64,000 bases of DNA from CAVPKN01 sp963832835 (GTDB taxonomy: Bacteria > Chlamydiota > Chlamydiia > Chlamydiales > JAAKFR01). How positions within the stretch are numbered: position 1 is the stretch's first letter; each line of letters opens with the position of its first letter. The position numbers and the translations under genes are program-made. The notes below the pieces were generated by a model. The model had not been told where the DNA came from. It worked only from the letters and a program-made list of their open reading frames with translations, and searched no databases. Where the stretch lies: positions 1,116,001 to 1,180,000 of the forward strand of contig CAWHVD010000001.1 in assembly GCA_963832835.1 (NCBI GenBank), read 5' to 3'. Shown here piece by piece: positions 7,913-16,001 of this stretch.

Positions 7913-8588
7913 GATTGTCGTCTATTTCGATGCCGGGGTGAGTCCCGGTGCCTTTTTGCAACTCCAAATCGCTTTAAGCCAGCCTTTTCTTGCGCATTAT
8001 TCCATCGAAATTGTGAACCGTCATTTTTTTCTTACTACCGGATGGGAGGAAACGACCTCTTTGCTTATTTTTCCCGGCGGAAGGGACATTCCCTATCACC
8101 TTGCCTTGCAAGGGGATGCTAATGAGCGCATCCGCTCCTATGTCGAAAAAGGGGGGCGTTTTCTAGGACTCTGTGCCGGGGGTTATTACGGGGCTTCGTC
8201 TATAGTCTTTGCTCAAGGAAGTGCTGAGGAAATTGTAGGGGAGCGAGAGCTTGGCTTTTTTCCAGGAATTGCGATTGGTCCTGCCTATGGCAACGACTTC
8301 CGTTGCGATAGTGAGGCGGGAGCCCGGGCTGTCCCCGTCAAATGGGAAAAAGGCTCTGGCACCCATTTTACAAGTACTCTTTATTTTAATGGAGGCTGCC
8401 TTTTTAAGGATGCAGTCACCTTTCCCTCTACCGAGGTCATTGCACGCTATGGCGATCTCCCTGGAGAGCCGGCAGCTGTGGTCTATTGCAAGACAGGTGA
8501 GGGAGCAGTTATCCTTTCGGGGGTACATCCCGAATATTCACCAAAAGATCCTTTTTGGCTCTTCCTTATTAATAAAATCTTAACTTGA
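7905..8588 (+). CDS. BPL_N domain protein (biotin-protein-ligase N-terminal, amidotransferase-like fold)
   Basis: A stand-alone 227-residue protein matching the N-terminal domain of eukaryotic-type biotin-protein ligases (BPL_N). Its fold is that of class I glutamine amidotransferases. Visible motifs are VVYFDAGVSPGA (5-16), LIFPGGRDIPY (54-64), the nucleophile elbow FLGLCAGGYYG with Cys90, LGFFPGIAIGPAY and DSEAGARAV. The catalytic biotin ligase domain is absent. It starts with TTG at 7905, overlapping bioY by 8 nt; no better in-frame ATG exists near the conserved N terminus. Fusion of this domain to ligases elsewhere and the coupling here to BioY imply a role in biotin handling, but the reaction is not established. 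Confidence 0.87.
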   Translation: MSKIVVYFDAGVSPGAFLQLQIALSQPFLAHYSIEIVNRHFFLTTGWEETTSLLIFPGGRDIPYHLALQGDANERIRSYVEKGGRFLGLCAGGYYGASSIVFAQGSAEEIVGERELGFFPGIAIGPAYGNDFRCDSEAGARAVPVKWEKGSGTHFTSTLYFNGGCLFKDAVTFPSTEVIARYGDLPGEPAAVVYCKTGEGAVILSGVHPEYSPKDPFWLFLINKILT

Positions 8589-8591
8589 AAA

Positions 8592-8600
8592 TGCTATAAT
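8592..8600 (+). promoter_or_regulatory. Extended -10 promoter-like element before a 45-codon frame
   Basis: TGcTATAAT (8592-8600) is a consensus extended -10, with no good -35 upstream. It lies 33 bp before the ATG of the short frame at 8634, right after the BPL_N gene stop. Confidence 0.45.
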
Positions 8601-8633
8601 ATTTTCAATTTAAGTAAATAAGGCGGGTGTATC

Positions 8634-8771
8634 ATGTTAACAATCGTATTTCAATCGACGGTCACGGTGATAGATCTTCAGAATTCCCTAAAAAGTAAGC
8701 GGCGTAAAAACTTAATGTTCGGTTTCAAGTCGTTTGGAATCGGGAATCTTGTTGCCTTCTATGTCTTATAA
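8634..8771 (+). CDS. Possible small protein (45 aa)
   Basis: An ATG at 8634 is preceded by aaggcgggtg and by the extended -10 motif 33 bp upstream. The frame ends with TAA at 8771, one base before the convergent gene's stop. The predicted peptide has a hydrophobic start, a basic middle (KSKRRK) and a hydrophobic C terminus (GIGNLVAFYVL). No relatives are recognised. The ribosome site and promoter support expression, but it could equally be a small RNA or a decayed gene. Confidence 0.35.
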   Translation: MLTIVFQSTVTVIDLQNSLKSKRRKNLMFGFKSFGIGNLVAFYVL

Positions 8772-10370
8772 TCAATCTGTTAAATAATGTCGGGTTTCGG
8801 GGTTTTGATGAACCTGCTTTCTAAACCCTGAGCTAAAAGCGGCATTAACTTCCGGTTCTTCTCTTAACAAGTAATTGCTATAGAGGTTTTTAAATAAATT
8901 TTGTTCGTCTGAATTCGCGATGGAGTGTAAAAAAGGTTTATTTTCAATGAGCTGAAAAGCGTATTGTGCTTTGTCTGCGGCGACAGCTCCTGCGATCCGA
9001 TCGGCTCCGCTTCGGCTGTTTTTGTTATGAAATAACTCAATTGTTTTGATGGCATAATCAAGGCAGAGCAGCTTATCGATCCCAGTCACCCTTTTGTCAT
9101 AAAGTCCCTTAAGAGAGGCTAAAAAAGGATCTTGTGTGCAAGCATTTAGTTTTTCAATTAATGAGGGTATAAGAGCTCGAAAGGCATCAATCTCTTCAAG
9201 CAGCGCCTTTTCTCTTTCCAAGAAGTGATGATCACTGATGCTTCGCAAAGAATCTACACGAGCTGCGATCTCTGACAAGGAATCTAGTTCGATGTGTAAA
9301 TGTCTAAAAAAAACCGCAGTTAATAGGATCCAGGCCTCATCGTTGATATCTTGCATGGCAGCTTTGATTTCTGCCGGTATGGGTAGACGGTTAGAACTGT
9401 TAAATGGAATGTTGTAATAGAGTAGGTTGAGTTGATAGTATGTTCCGTTACACAAAAGAATTTTCTGATCCCACAAATGGACCCCTGCCTTTTGATCGGT
9501 GATTAAGGAGAGTTCATACCAGGAAAAGAGGGAAGTAAAGAGGATAGAAAGATCACAGACCGTTGCTCCTTCAGGAGCGCGTTCTACAACAGTTAATTCA
9601 CCATTTGTTTGGCCGGCTATCAGCAGGATCTGTTCCAATACATGAAAGGGTGTAGAGAGTTCTCCACAGTAAGAGCCGATCCACGAGCCTGTGTCCGTAC
9701 TGTATACAACCCGTTGATTCATGGTTCCTTTGCTGTCAGGAAGGGAGTTGTGCAGCGTACGGATGCCGGAGGTTGCATGGTCTGCAAAATAGGAATAGGA
9801 GATGTTTCCTACACCTGGCCTGCCCTCTAAGATCTTGTATTGGGCATATTGCGTTGTCAATGGGATCGATTGAATCGCCCCTGTACCCTTGATTTCCACC
9901 ACAGAGTGAACCGGGGGACGCTCCAAACGGTCAAAGATGCTAAATAGAATTGCTTGTCGCTTGGATGGGCTCAAAGAGGCACTTTGAAGTGTGAGCTCTG
10001 CTTGGTCGTCAATCAGGCTGATTGCTTGCCCGTTAAGGCAAGTCAGCTCTTGGCATATCACTAAAGGATCTGTGGCTTGAGGTAAGGAAAAACCCGTAAA
10101 CCCACATTCATGAGCAGCTTGAATCAGTGCAGAGATAAAATCTTCCCTCCGTTTGCCATCTTGGAACAAATAAGAGCGCACATCCTCTTGAGTAAGAAGG
10201 AGAGCCAAGGTCGTTTTGAATTGTGTTTCAGGAGTCGAGGTTTTGGGGAGATATTTAAAAACCAATTGTTTCACTTTTTGAGAAAGACGGCTGAGAAGAG
10301 AAGGAGAAGCAGTAATAGGGGCGTTCTCTTCTACGTGAATAGAAATCTGTGAGATTTCTTTTAGTTTCAT
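8772..10370 (-). CDS. Large hypothetical protein with a CX5R-phosphatase-like loop lacking the Cys (possible effector)
   Basis: A 532-residue soluble protein with no signal peptide. The N-terminal 60 residues are Ser/Thr-rich and basic, as in type III secreted proteins (inference). The body is helical. Near the C terminus, after a helix (CLDYAIKTIELFHNKN), is the sequence SRSGADR (residues 452-458) followed by a long helix. The position and form recall the CKSGKDR phosphate-binding loop of SopB/IpgD-type inositol phosphatases, but Ser452 stands where the nucleophilic Cys should be. Thus it is either an inactive relative or an unrelated helix-capping loop. It lies convergent with the small 45-codon frame and divergent from the MOMP-like gene. 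Confidence 0.7.
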   Translation of the reverse strand: MKLKEISQISIHVEENAPITASPSLLSRLSQKVKQLVFKYLPKTSTPETQFKTTLALLLTQEDVRSYLFQDGKRREDFISALIQAAHECGFTGFSLPQATDPLVICQELTCLNGQAISLIDDQAELTLQSASLSPSKRQAILFSIFDRLERPPVHSVVEIKGTGAIQSIPLTTQYAQYKILEGRPGVGNISYSYFADHATSGIRTLHNSLPDSKGTMNQRVVYSTDTGSWIGSYCGELSTPFHVLEQILLIAGQTNGELTVVERAPEGATVCDLSILFTSLFSWYELSLITDQKAGVHLWDQKILLCNGTYYQLNLLYYNIPFNSSNRLPIPAEIKAAMQDINDEAWILLTAVFFRHLHIELDSLSEIAARVDSLRSISDHHFLEREKALLEEIDAFRALIPSLIEKLNACTQDPFLASLKGLYDKRVTGIDKLLCLDYAIKTIELFHNKNSRSGADRIAGAVAADKAQYAFQLIENKPFLHSIANSDEQNLFKNLYSNYLLREEPEVNAAFSSGFRKQVHQNPETRHYLTD

Positions 10371-10471
10371 ATGTATTTTCTGTGTTTAATTATATTTTTA
10401 TTATATTCAATTCTGTAAATATTAAAAATGGGTTGTTTATTTCTTTCAGGATAAAAGAGGTGCGAAAAATG

Positions 10472-10545
10472 GGTAACTATTCAGGTAATCCATCTTTTTG
10501 GTTAAACCTAAAAAAGGATTCTGCTGGCTCGTGAATAGTCACAAA
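10472..10545 (+). repeat. Short copy of the GGTAACTATTCAGG palindromic element (family B)
   Basis: The left end GGTAACTATTCAGGTAATCC and the right end ctgctggctcGTGAATAGTCAC match the longer copy at 43595-43712. The central ~50 bp of that copy are missing here. The two ends are imperfect inverted repeats around ACTATTCA. It sits in the 246-bp gap upstream of the MOMP-like gene, whose remaining sequence is AT-rich without a named feature. Confidence 0.8.
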
Positions 10546-10616
10546 AGTGGCTGGTTGCTAAAAATGGTATTAAATCATATTTTCCATTCTTATCCGAAAG
10601 AGCCGGGAGCTATGGT

Positions 10617-11510
10617 ATGTTGAGGCGAAATTTTTTAGTGGCGGTAACTGCATGGACAGTTTCTGCATCACCATTGATGGCTCTGCCACTGGGGAATCCT
10701 CTGGATGCAACCTGGCTGACCGAAGGGATTTTATGGGAAGGAAATGACTTTGAAAATTCGTGCCTCTCGTGGTGTGATGCTTGGAGTTTACGCGCGGGAT
10801 ACTATGGAGATTTTGTTTTCGACCGCCGTTTAGAGGTCGATGATCGCCCTAATGATTCTGACATCCGCAAGACACGGATCATGACCAATGCTGCGTACTT
10901 GGCATTCAACATGTGGGATCGCTACGATTTATTTCTTACTTTTGGAGAGACTAAGTTCCATATCGAAACCCCCGGCAGCGCTTTTTCGCTGAGGGGAGCA
11001 GGTGTAACTTTCAATGACACCGTTGAAATAGAAACAGAATGCTATTTTTCTTGGAGCATAGGTGTGCGTGCTACGCTTTGGGAGTGTGGTCCACTTGGCT
11101 TGGGGGCTGAGGCTCAGTATTTTCATACTCGTCCCCGTTTGAATTATTTTGAGACATCTGTGTACAACGTTTCCTATTTCGATAACCGAGCCCGTACCAA
11201 TTACAGAGAATATCAGGTCGGTTTAGGTGCTACTTATCGAATTGCTTTAACAGAATGTGGAACGTTTGTGGTTCCGTATGTAGGGGTCAAATGGTCGCGT
11301 GCCCGTTTTAACATGGACGACTACATCATCCAGCTCACGTCCCCCTTTACAGGACCATTGACTGCGCAGATGTTTAATTTGGATAGCCATCACGATGTAG
11401 GCGGTGTAATTGGGGTGACCCTTGTAGGAAACGATAGGTGGAGCTTTACAGCTGAAGGGAGATTTGCCAATGAGCTGGCCTTGCATATCAATAGTCAATT
11501 ACGTTTTTAG
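10617..11510 (+). CDS. MOMP-like outer-membrane porin (chlamydial OmpA family)
   Basis: A 297-residue beta-barrel protein with an N-terminal signal peptide (cleavage near ASPLMA/LP). The mature N terminus LPLGNPLDATWLTEGILWEGN and the following CLSWCDAWSLRAGYYGDFVFDR match the start of chlamydial major outer membrane proteins, including the paired cysteines that form disulfides in the cysteine-rich envelope. Alternating aromatic strands continue to a C-terminal phenylalanine (NSQLRF), the usual barrel-assembly signal. It is shorter than classic MOMP (about 370-400 residues), like the expanded MOMP-like families of Waddlia and Simkania. It is followed 15 bp later by mdh, but is probably transcribed from its own promoter. 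Confidence 0.9.
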   Translation: MLRRNFLVAVTAWTVSASPLMALPLGNPLDATWLTEGILWEGNDFENSCLSWCDAWSLRAGYYGDFVFDRRLEVDDRPNDSDIRKTRIMTNAAYLAFNMWDRYDLFLTFGETKFHIETPGSAFSLRGAGVTFNDTVEIETECYFSWSIGVRATLWECGPLGLGAEAQYFHTRPRLNYFETSVYNVSYFDNRARTNYREYQVGLGATYRIALTECGTFVVPYVGVKWSRARFNMDDYIIQLTSPFTGPLTAQMFNLDSHHDVGGVIGVTLVGNDRWSFTAEGRFANELALHINSQLRF

Positions 11511-11525
11511 GGTTATGAGGATTGT

Positions 11526-12509
11526 ATGAAACGGATAGTAGTGACCGGAGCGGCAGGGCAAATTGCGTACAGCTTTGTATTTAGAGCAGCACATGGCGAT
11601 TTGTTTGGCAGCGAAGAAGAGATCGGTTTGTATTTATGCGATCTTCCCGGTACAGAGAGTATCATGGAAGGTGTAGCTATGGAACTGGGCGATTGTGCCT
11701 TTCCATTCTTGAAAGACCTGCAATTTGGGACAGATCCTTTCAAAATGTTTGAAGGGGTGGACTTGGCTCTTCTGATCGGTGCAAAACCGCGCGGTCCTGG
11801 GATGGAGAGGGCGGATCTGCTTATGGACAATGGGAAAATTTTTATCGAGCAAGGAAGAGCTCTCAATGAATCTGCCTCGAGCCATGTCAAAGTGGTGGTA
11901 GTGGGAAACCCCTGCAATACCAATTGCCTGATTGCAATGCACCATGCTCCAAATGTACCTCGGAAGAACTTCCATGCTATGATGCGTCTCGATCAAAACC
12001 GTGCAGCTTTTCAATTGGCTCAAAAAGCAGCAGTTCCGCTGCGGGATGTGACCTGCATGACTATTTGGGGTAACCATTCGAGTACGCAGGTTCCCGATTA
12101 CACTAACGCCAAGATTCAAGGCAAAAGAGTGGTAGAGGTCATTCAAGACAAGCAGTGGCTGCAAGATGAATTTATACAGAATGTGCAAAGCCGGGGCGCA
12201 CAGATCATCAAAGCCCGCGGAAAGTCCTCCGCAGCATCAGCGGCAAGTGCTTTGGCAGATAGTGTCAAAAGCCTTTATACAGTCACTCCAAAGAACACTT
12301 GGTTTACTTCTGCAGTTTGTACAGATGATAATCCTTACGGAATCGAAAAGAATTTGATTTTTGGCTTCCCTTGCCGTTCTGAGGGGAATGGGGATTATAC
12401 AATTGTTCCCGATCTTCCTTTGGATTTTTCCATGAAAGAAAAAATTGCCATCACACAAAAAGAATTGATTGCTGAACGCACATGTATTGAGGGGTTACTT
12501 CATGGCTGA
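11526..12509 (+). CDS. mdh: Malate dehydrogenase
   Basis: NAD-dependent oxidation of malate to oxaloacetate in the TCA cycle. The 327-residue length is typical of the group that includes cytosolic-type enzymes. Motifs seen: Rossmann GAAGQIAYS at the N terminus, substrate-loop arginines in GAKPRGPGMERADLL, VVGNPCNTNCL, the LDQNRA arginine motif and the catalytic histidine in WGNHSSTQVPD. The ribosome site is gagg, 5 nt upstream. Its stop overlaps the start of the citrate synthase gene by 8 nt, so oxaloacetate producer and consumer are translationally coupled. Confidence 0.96.
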   Translation: MKRIVVTGAAGQIAYSFVFRAAHGDLFGSEEEIGLYLCDLPGTESIMEGVAMELGDCAFPFLKDLQFGTDPFKMFEGVDLALLIGAKPRGPGMERADLLMDNGKIFIEQGRALNESASSHVKVVVVGNPCNTNCLIAMHHAPNVPRKNFHAMMRLDQNRAAFQLAQKAAVPLRDVTCMTIWGNHSSTQVPDYTNAKIQGKRVVEVIQDKQWLQDEFIQNVQSRGAQIIKARGKSSAASAASALADSVKSLYTVTPKNTWFTSAVCTDDNPYGIEKNLIFGFPCRSEGNGDYTIVPDLPLDFSMKEKIAITQKELIAERTCIEGLLHG

Positions 12510-13659
12510 AGAAGTACTTTTTCAGATTACCAAAGAGCATTTAGATACGGGTCTAAGAGGTTTTCCTGTAGGCTATTGCACTACCTCGACAGTCGATCCA
12601 CAAAAAGGGCTATTTTATGGAAGACAACCCGTAAGCTCAGTAGACAATTGGGAGCCGGAGAGGGCGATCTTCCTTCTTTATTACGGACATGATGGATTCC
12701 CCCAAGAGTTGAATGCTTTCAAACAAGAGCTTAAAAAAAGGGCAGCCCTTTCTCAAGAAACGATCCGGCATATCGAATCGCTTCCGCGCAAGGGACATCC
12801 CATGGCGCTCTTTTCAGCAGCCATTTTAATTGCAGGCATGATCGAAGGCAAAGGGGATTATCGAGAAGATTGTCTCGATCTCATTGCCAAGATTCCCGAG
12901 TTGGCAGCCACTCTTATCAATTACCATGCGGGGTGGGGAAAAACAATCCCTCGCCACGAGCTAGGATACATGGAAAATTTTGCTCAGATGCTCAATGTTC
13001 CTGGTGGGAAAGATTCAAAACTAAGCCACGTGCTGACATTGTTTAATGTCCTGCACTACGACCATGGTGGTGGAAACTTATCCACTTTTGTGGGCAAAGC
13101 CGTAGCTTCAGGACTGGAAGATATGTATGGATCCATTGCGGCTGCGATGAATGCACTTGCAGGTCCTTTGCATGGCAGGGCCAATCAAGAATGTCTCCAT
13201 TTCGTGAAAGAATTCCTCGAAAAATTGGGCGAAAAAGCCACTGGAGCGGATGTTGAGACTCTTTTGCGCCAGAAACTAGCAAACAAAGAGCTCATCTATG
13301 GCTTTGGCCATGCCGTATTACGTGTAGAGGACCCACGCGCAACTGTCCAATATGAGCTAGCCCAGCGCTATTATCCGCAAGATCCTTTGGTCAAAATGGC
13401 CTTGATGATCCGCAGCGCAGGTACCAAAGTCTTGAAGGAAAATCCCAAGGTCGCCAACCCCTTCCCCAATGTCGATGCTATTTCAGGGACTATATTAACA
13501 GTAGCCGGATTTCCTTATCCCGATTATTATACAGTGCTATTTGGGATGTCACGCACAGTAGGTATTGCTATCCAAATCGTTTATGAAAGGTTAGAAGCGC
13601 GTGGCAAAAAAGGGACCCCCATCGTCCGTCCCAAGTATATTTATAAGGAACGCGAATGA
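12502..13659 (+). CDS. gltA: Citrate synthase (mitochondrial-like type)
   Basis: Condenses oxaloacetate and acetyl-CoA. I chose the ATG at 12502 (385 residues), with aggggt upstream; an earlier ATG at 12469 lies well inside mdh. Catalytic residues are visible as His224 (AGPLHGRANQE), His270 (GFGHAVLRVEDPRA) and Asp325 (FPNVDAISG). The block HYDHGGGNLSTFVGKAVASGLEDMY-type and 'AAAMNALAGPLHG' layout is that of eukaryotic mitochondrial citrate synthases rather than the allosteric E. coli type. Chlamydiaceae lack this enzyme, so its presence marks an organism with a fuller TCA cycle. It overlaps mdh upstream (8 nt) and the membrane protein gene downstream (ATGA). Confidence 0.95.
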   Translation: MAEEVLFQITKEHLDTGLRGFPVGYCTTSTVDPQKGLFYGRQPVSSVDNWEPERAIFLLYYGHDGFPQELNAFKQELKKRAALSQETIRHIESLPRKGHPMALFSAAILIAGMIEGKGDYREDCLDLIAKIPELAATLINYHAGWGKTIPRHELGYMENFAQMLNVPGGKDSKLSHVLTLFNVLHYDHGGGNLSTFVGKAVASGLEDMYGSIAAAMNALAGPLHGRANQECLHFVKEFLEKLGEKATGADVETLLRQKLANKELIYGFGHAVLRVEDPRATVQYELAQRYYPQDPLVKMALMIRSAGTKVLKENPKVANPFPNVDAISGTILTVAGFPYPDYYTVLFGMSRTVGIAIQIVYERLEARGKKGTPIVRPKYIYKERE

Positions 13660-14528
13660 AACTCAAAGACCTTGCCGGAATGTTTAACCGCTCTTGGGAA
13701 TATGCATTTAGTATTCGCAAATTTCTTTTCATGTTTCTGATGCTGGTCATCGTAGGGTTAATTTTTCTGTTTTTTCAAGCAATAGCCCCTTATTCCACAC
13801 CCTGGCTGCAATTTGCCTTCAGATTTGCTCCGTTCTTTGTATCGGCAGCCCTTCTGATGATGGTCGGAACCTTCTTAATAAAAACCTATCTCGAAGAGAA
13901 AGAGCAGGGCCCAACACATATAACAGGAGCCCGAGTTATAGAGGGGAGTCTGAAATCCTCTTTCTTCTCTTCCACAAAGCCTTTCCTCATAGCCTCCTAT
14001 TGCTCTCTAGCTCTTCTAGGAGCTTTCATAGGTTTTTGGATCTTGCTAGGCCTCTTTATCCTCTTGAAGTCGATCCCTTATATTGGCGTGTTTTTTGGAG
14101 TGATCCTCGCCTTTGTACCCTTTTTACTGAACCTGTCCATCCTTTTATTGCTCGTGGCTGTCTTAGGGACACTTTTTTTCTTTACACCCCTTTTAGCCCT
14201 GAAAACCCGTATCGAGCGCGAAGATCTATTCGCAAGATTACGTTTCGATCTGTTTACACACACAGTCACTCTTGCCATGGCTTTCATTCCTGTATGGGTT
14301 GTCTGGTTGTTTGTCAGAAAAGCGGCCCTGATGACCTTTGAAGTTTACTCTGCAGGTGATAATCAATTGGTGATGGTTCTACAAGCCTTTTTCATGCTCA
14401 TTCCCTTCGCAGCTGCCATGGCCTTCCCTCTGATTTACTTTTTCAACTTCGCCCTCGAGTCCTTTCAGTTGCTAGAAGCTACTCATCCCACCAAACCCAA
14501 AGAAAATCCCATCCAAGATTCCAAATAA
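13656..14528 (+). CDS. Integral membrane protein, third gene of the mdh-gltA operon
   Basis: A 290-residue protein with about six hydrophobic segments (near residues 22-44, 52-70, 106-135, 139-170, 205-225 and 242-265), separated by short charged loops. The N-terminal tail is basic, placing it in the cytosol. The start codon overlaps the gltA stop (ATGA), so it is co-translated. It resembles the uncharacterised membrane proteins common in Chlamydiae. Position alone might hint at metabolite movement, but no transporter motif is present. The family-A repeat begins 12 bp after its stop. Confidence 0.8.
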   Translation: MKLKDLAGMFNRSWEYAFSIRKFLFMFLMLVIVGLIFLFFQAIAPYSTPWLQFAFRFAPFFVSAALLMMVGTFLIKTYLEEKEQGPTHITGARVIEGSLKSSFFSSTKPFLIASYCSLALLGAFIGFWILLGLFILLKSIPYIGVFFGVILAFVPFLLNLSILLLLVAVLGTLFFFTPLLALKTRIEREDLFARLRFDLFTHTVTLAMAFIPVWVVWLFVRKAALMTFEVYSAGDNQLVMVLQAFFMLIPFAAAMAFPLIYFFNFALESFQLLEATHPTKPKENPIQDSK

Positions 14529-14540
14529 GGTTTTGAGTTA

Positions 14541-14701
14541 TACCATTTCCAGAAAATAAAGCCATGAAGTGGCACTGGGTAACATGACAGATTTGGAGGA
14601 TCGTTTCGAAGCCTATGTTTTTGCACCTAAGCAAGAAAGGATCGTTCAAAAATGGCGTGTTATACAGTGACAATTTGTGACTTTATTTTCTGGAAATGGT
14701 A
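14541..14701. repeat. Complete family-A palindromic element (161 bp, MITE-like)
   Basis: Terminal inverted repeats of 21 bp: TACCATTTCCAGAAAATAAAG at 14541-14561 and its complement at 14681-14701. The interior is conserved in all copies, including ggcactgggtaacatgaca, gatcgtttcgaagcctatg, and aaaatggcgtgttatacagtg. It carries no gene. TTA borders both ends, a possible target duplication. Other copies: 24893-25052, 29209-29369, 34212-34372, 48155-48314 (inverted), and a partial copy at 7135-7182. The rest of 14702-14882 shows nothing recognisable. Confidence 0.92.
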
Positions 14702-14882
14702 TTAGAATCACTTTCGACGAGGGCCGAATATTCCCAAATGGATGAAGGTGGCTCACAACGAAAGTGATTGTGGCTCAAAAGATTATGCTTATTTGCTGGC
14801 TCCAACTGCCGCATCTAGGATGATCTCAAGAAAGAAGCTCTAGTAGAGCTTCTTTTATCCGAGAGTTGATGCAGTCAATCGA

Positions 14883-14938
14883 GGTGGATAGTCACCACAG
14901 AGAGGTTTTTAATCGAAAAGGTTACCCAAATAGTTACC
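14883..14938 (-). repeat. Partial family-B element abutting the Rpn-type gene
   Basis: Read on the minus strand, GGTAACTATT...ggtaacc...ttaaaaacctctctgtggtgactatcca matches the left half of the copy at 43595-43665. The element starts within the last codons of the nuclease gene and supplies its TAA stop. Confidence 0.8.
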
Positions 14939-15872
14939 TAATATCCTGAGCAGATAGGCCGGTAACTGCCTGGACTTGTTGGATACTCATGCCTTGGGAT
15001 AACAGGTTTTGAGCTATTTGGATGGCAGCATGTTTAGCACCTTCAGCTTTACCCTCAGCTATCCCTTCGATTTTTCCCTCAGCTATCCCCTCAGCTATCC
15101 CCTCAGCTTTGCCTTTATCCCACCCTTCGGAAAAACCTTTGGTCTCGTATTTTTTAAGGGTATTAGCCTCTATCCTAAGCCACTTGAGATGCCCTTCATA
15201 GGCTTCCCTTTCCTCATCACCGAAGCTCATGACATCGAGTACATTCAGCGCTTTTTTTAGGATCGGGTTGTCCATTGTTGAGGGGAGATGCTCCTTGTTC
15301 AGTAAATCATGACGCGTCAAAAAAGCAACCCACATATCTAGAGAGTTTTTGACTTTAGCAATCAGATCTTCCTCCTCTTCCGGGCCATTGTTTGAAAACT
15401 TCTTCAACTCGATGGTATGGAGTTCCAAATCTTTGAAATACAGGAATCCGGTCTCTTTTTCTTTGATATGAAAAACGTTATGGTATTTATCTACCTCTGG
15501 AATCGAGGTAAAGTTCAAAATATGAATACCGATAGCTTTAGAAAGACGGCCATAATCCTCTGCAACTCTTAGCTGTTCAGTGTAGAGCTTTGCCCAGTAA
15601 TAGAGCGCCCTTTTGTCATAGTCAGCCTCGTCACTGATCTGGATTTCGATATTGAATCTTTTGCCACTAGTCCCTTTTGCCTTAATATCCAAAATAGAGC
15701 TTTTGTCATCTTTGAAGCTTTTGGGGTTGTAGGGATTGAGAAGAGTCACTTCCTCGACCTGATCCTCTTGCGCTACAATAGCATTAATAAGAGAGATCAA
15801 TAGGTCTTTATTTTCTTCCACGCCAAATATTTTCTTAAACGCAATATCCACTCGGGGACTTATTTGTGACAT
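14934..15872 (-). CDS. Rpn-family / PD-(D/E)XK nuclease-type 'transposase' protein
   Basis: A 312-residue member of the Rpn (YhgA-like)/PDDEXK_2 family, thought to be DNA endonucleases promoting RecA-independent recombination. The N-terminal signature SPRVDIAFKKIFGVEENKDLL is characteristic. The nuclease core has D in SSILDIKAKG and the ExQ pair in FNIEIQISD, followed by YDKRALYYWAKLYTEQL. The C terminus carries short repeats of the type EGIAEGK, typical of the family, and a final helix ending in GLSAQDIR. Start: ATG at 15872 after an aaggg site. The final codon and stop fall inside a family-B repeat, so the original C terminus may have been altered by insertion. Confidence 0.88.
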   Translation of the reverse strand: MSQISPRVDIAFKKIFGVEENKDLLISLINAIVAQEDQVEEVTLLNPYNPKSFKDDKSSILDIKAKGTSGKRFNIEIQISDEADYDKRALYYWAKLYTEQLRVAEDYGRLSKAIGIHILNFTSIPEVDKYHNVFHIKEKETGFLYFKDLELHTIELKKFSNNGPEEEEDLIAKVKNSLDMWVAFLTRHDLLNKEHLPSTMDNPILKKALNVLDVMSFGDEEREAYEGHLKWLRIEANTLKKYETKGFSEGWDKGKAEGIAEGIAEGKIEGIAEGKAEGAKHAAIQIAQNLLSQGMSIQQVQAVTGLSAQDIR

Positions 15873-16001
15873 AACCCTTAGCTCATAATCTTTTTCTCAG
15901 CCAAAGGATAACAGAGATGACTCAAAAAATCTAGATATCCCATTTCTCTCGCCATTTTAGTAGAGGTTCATTAAAGTACTTGGCAAATCCTTGAGGTACA
16001 T

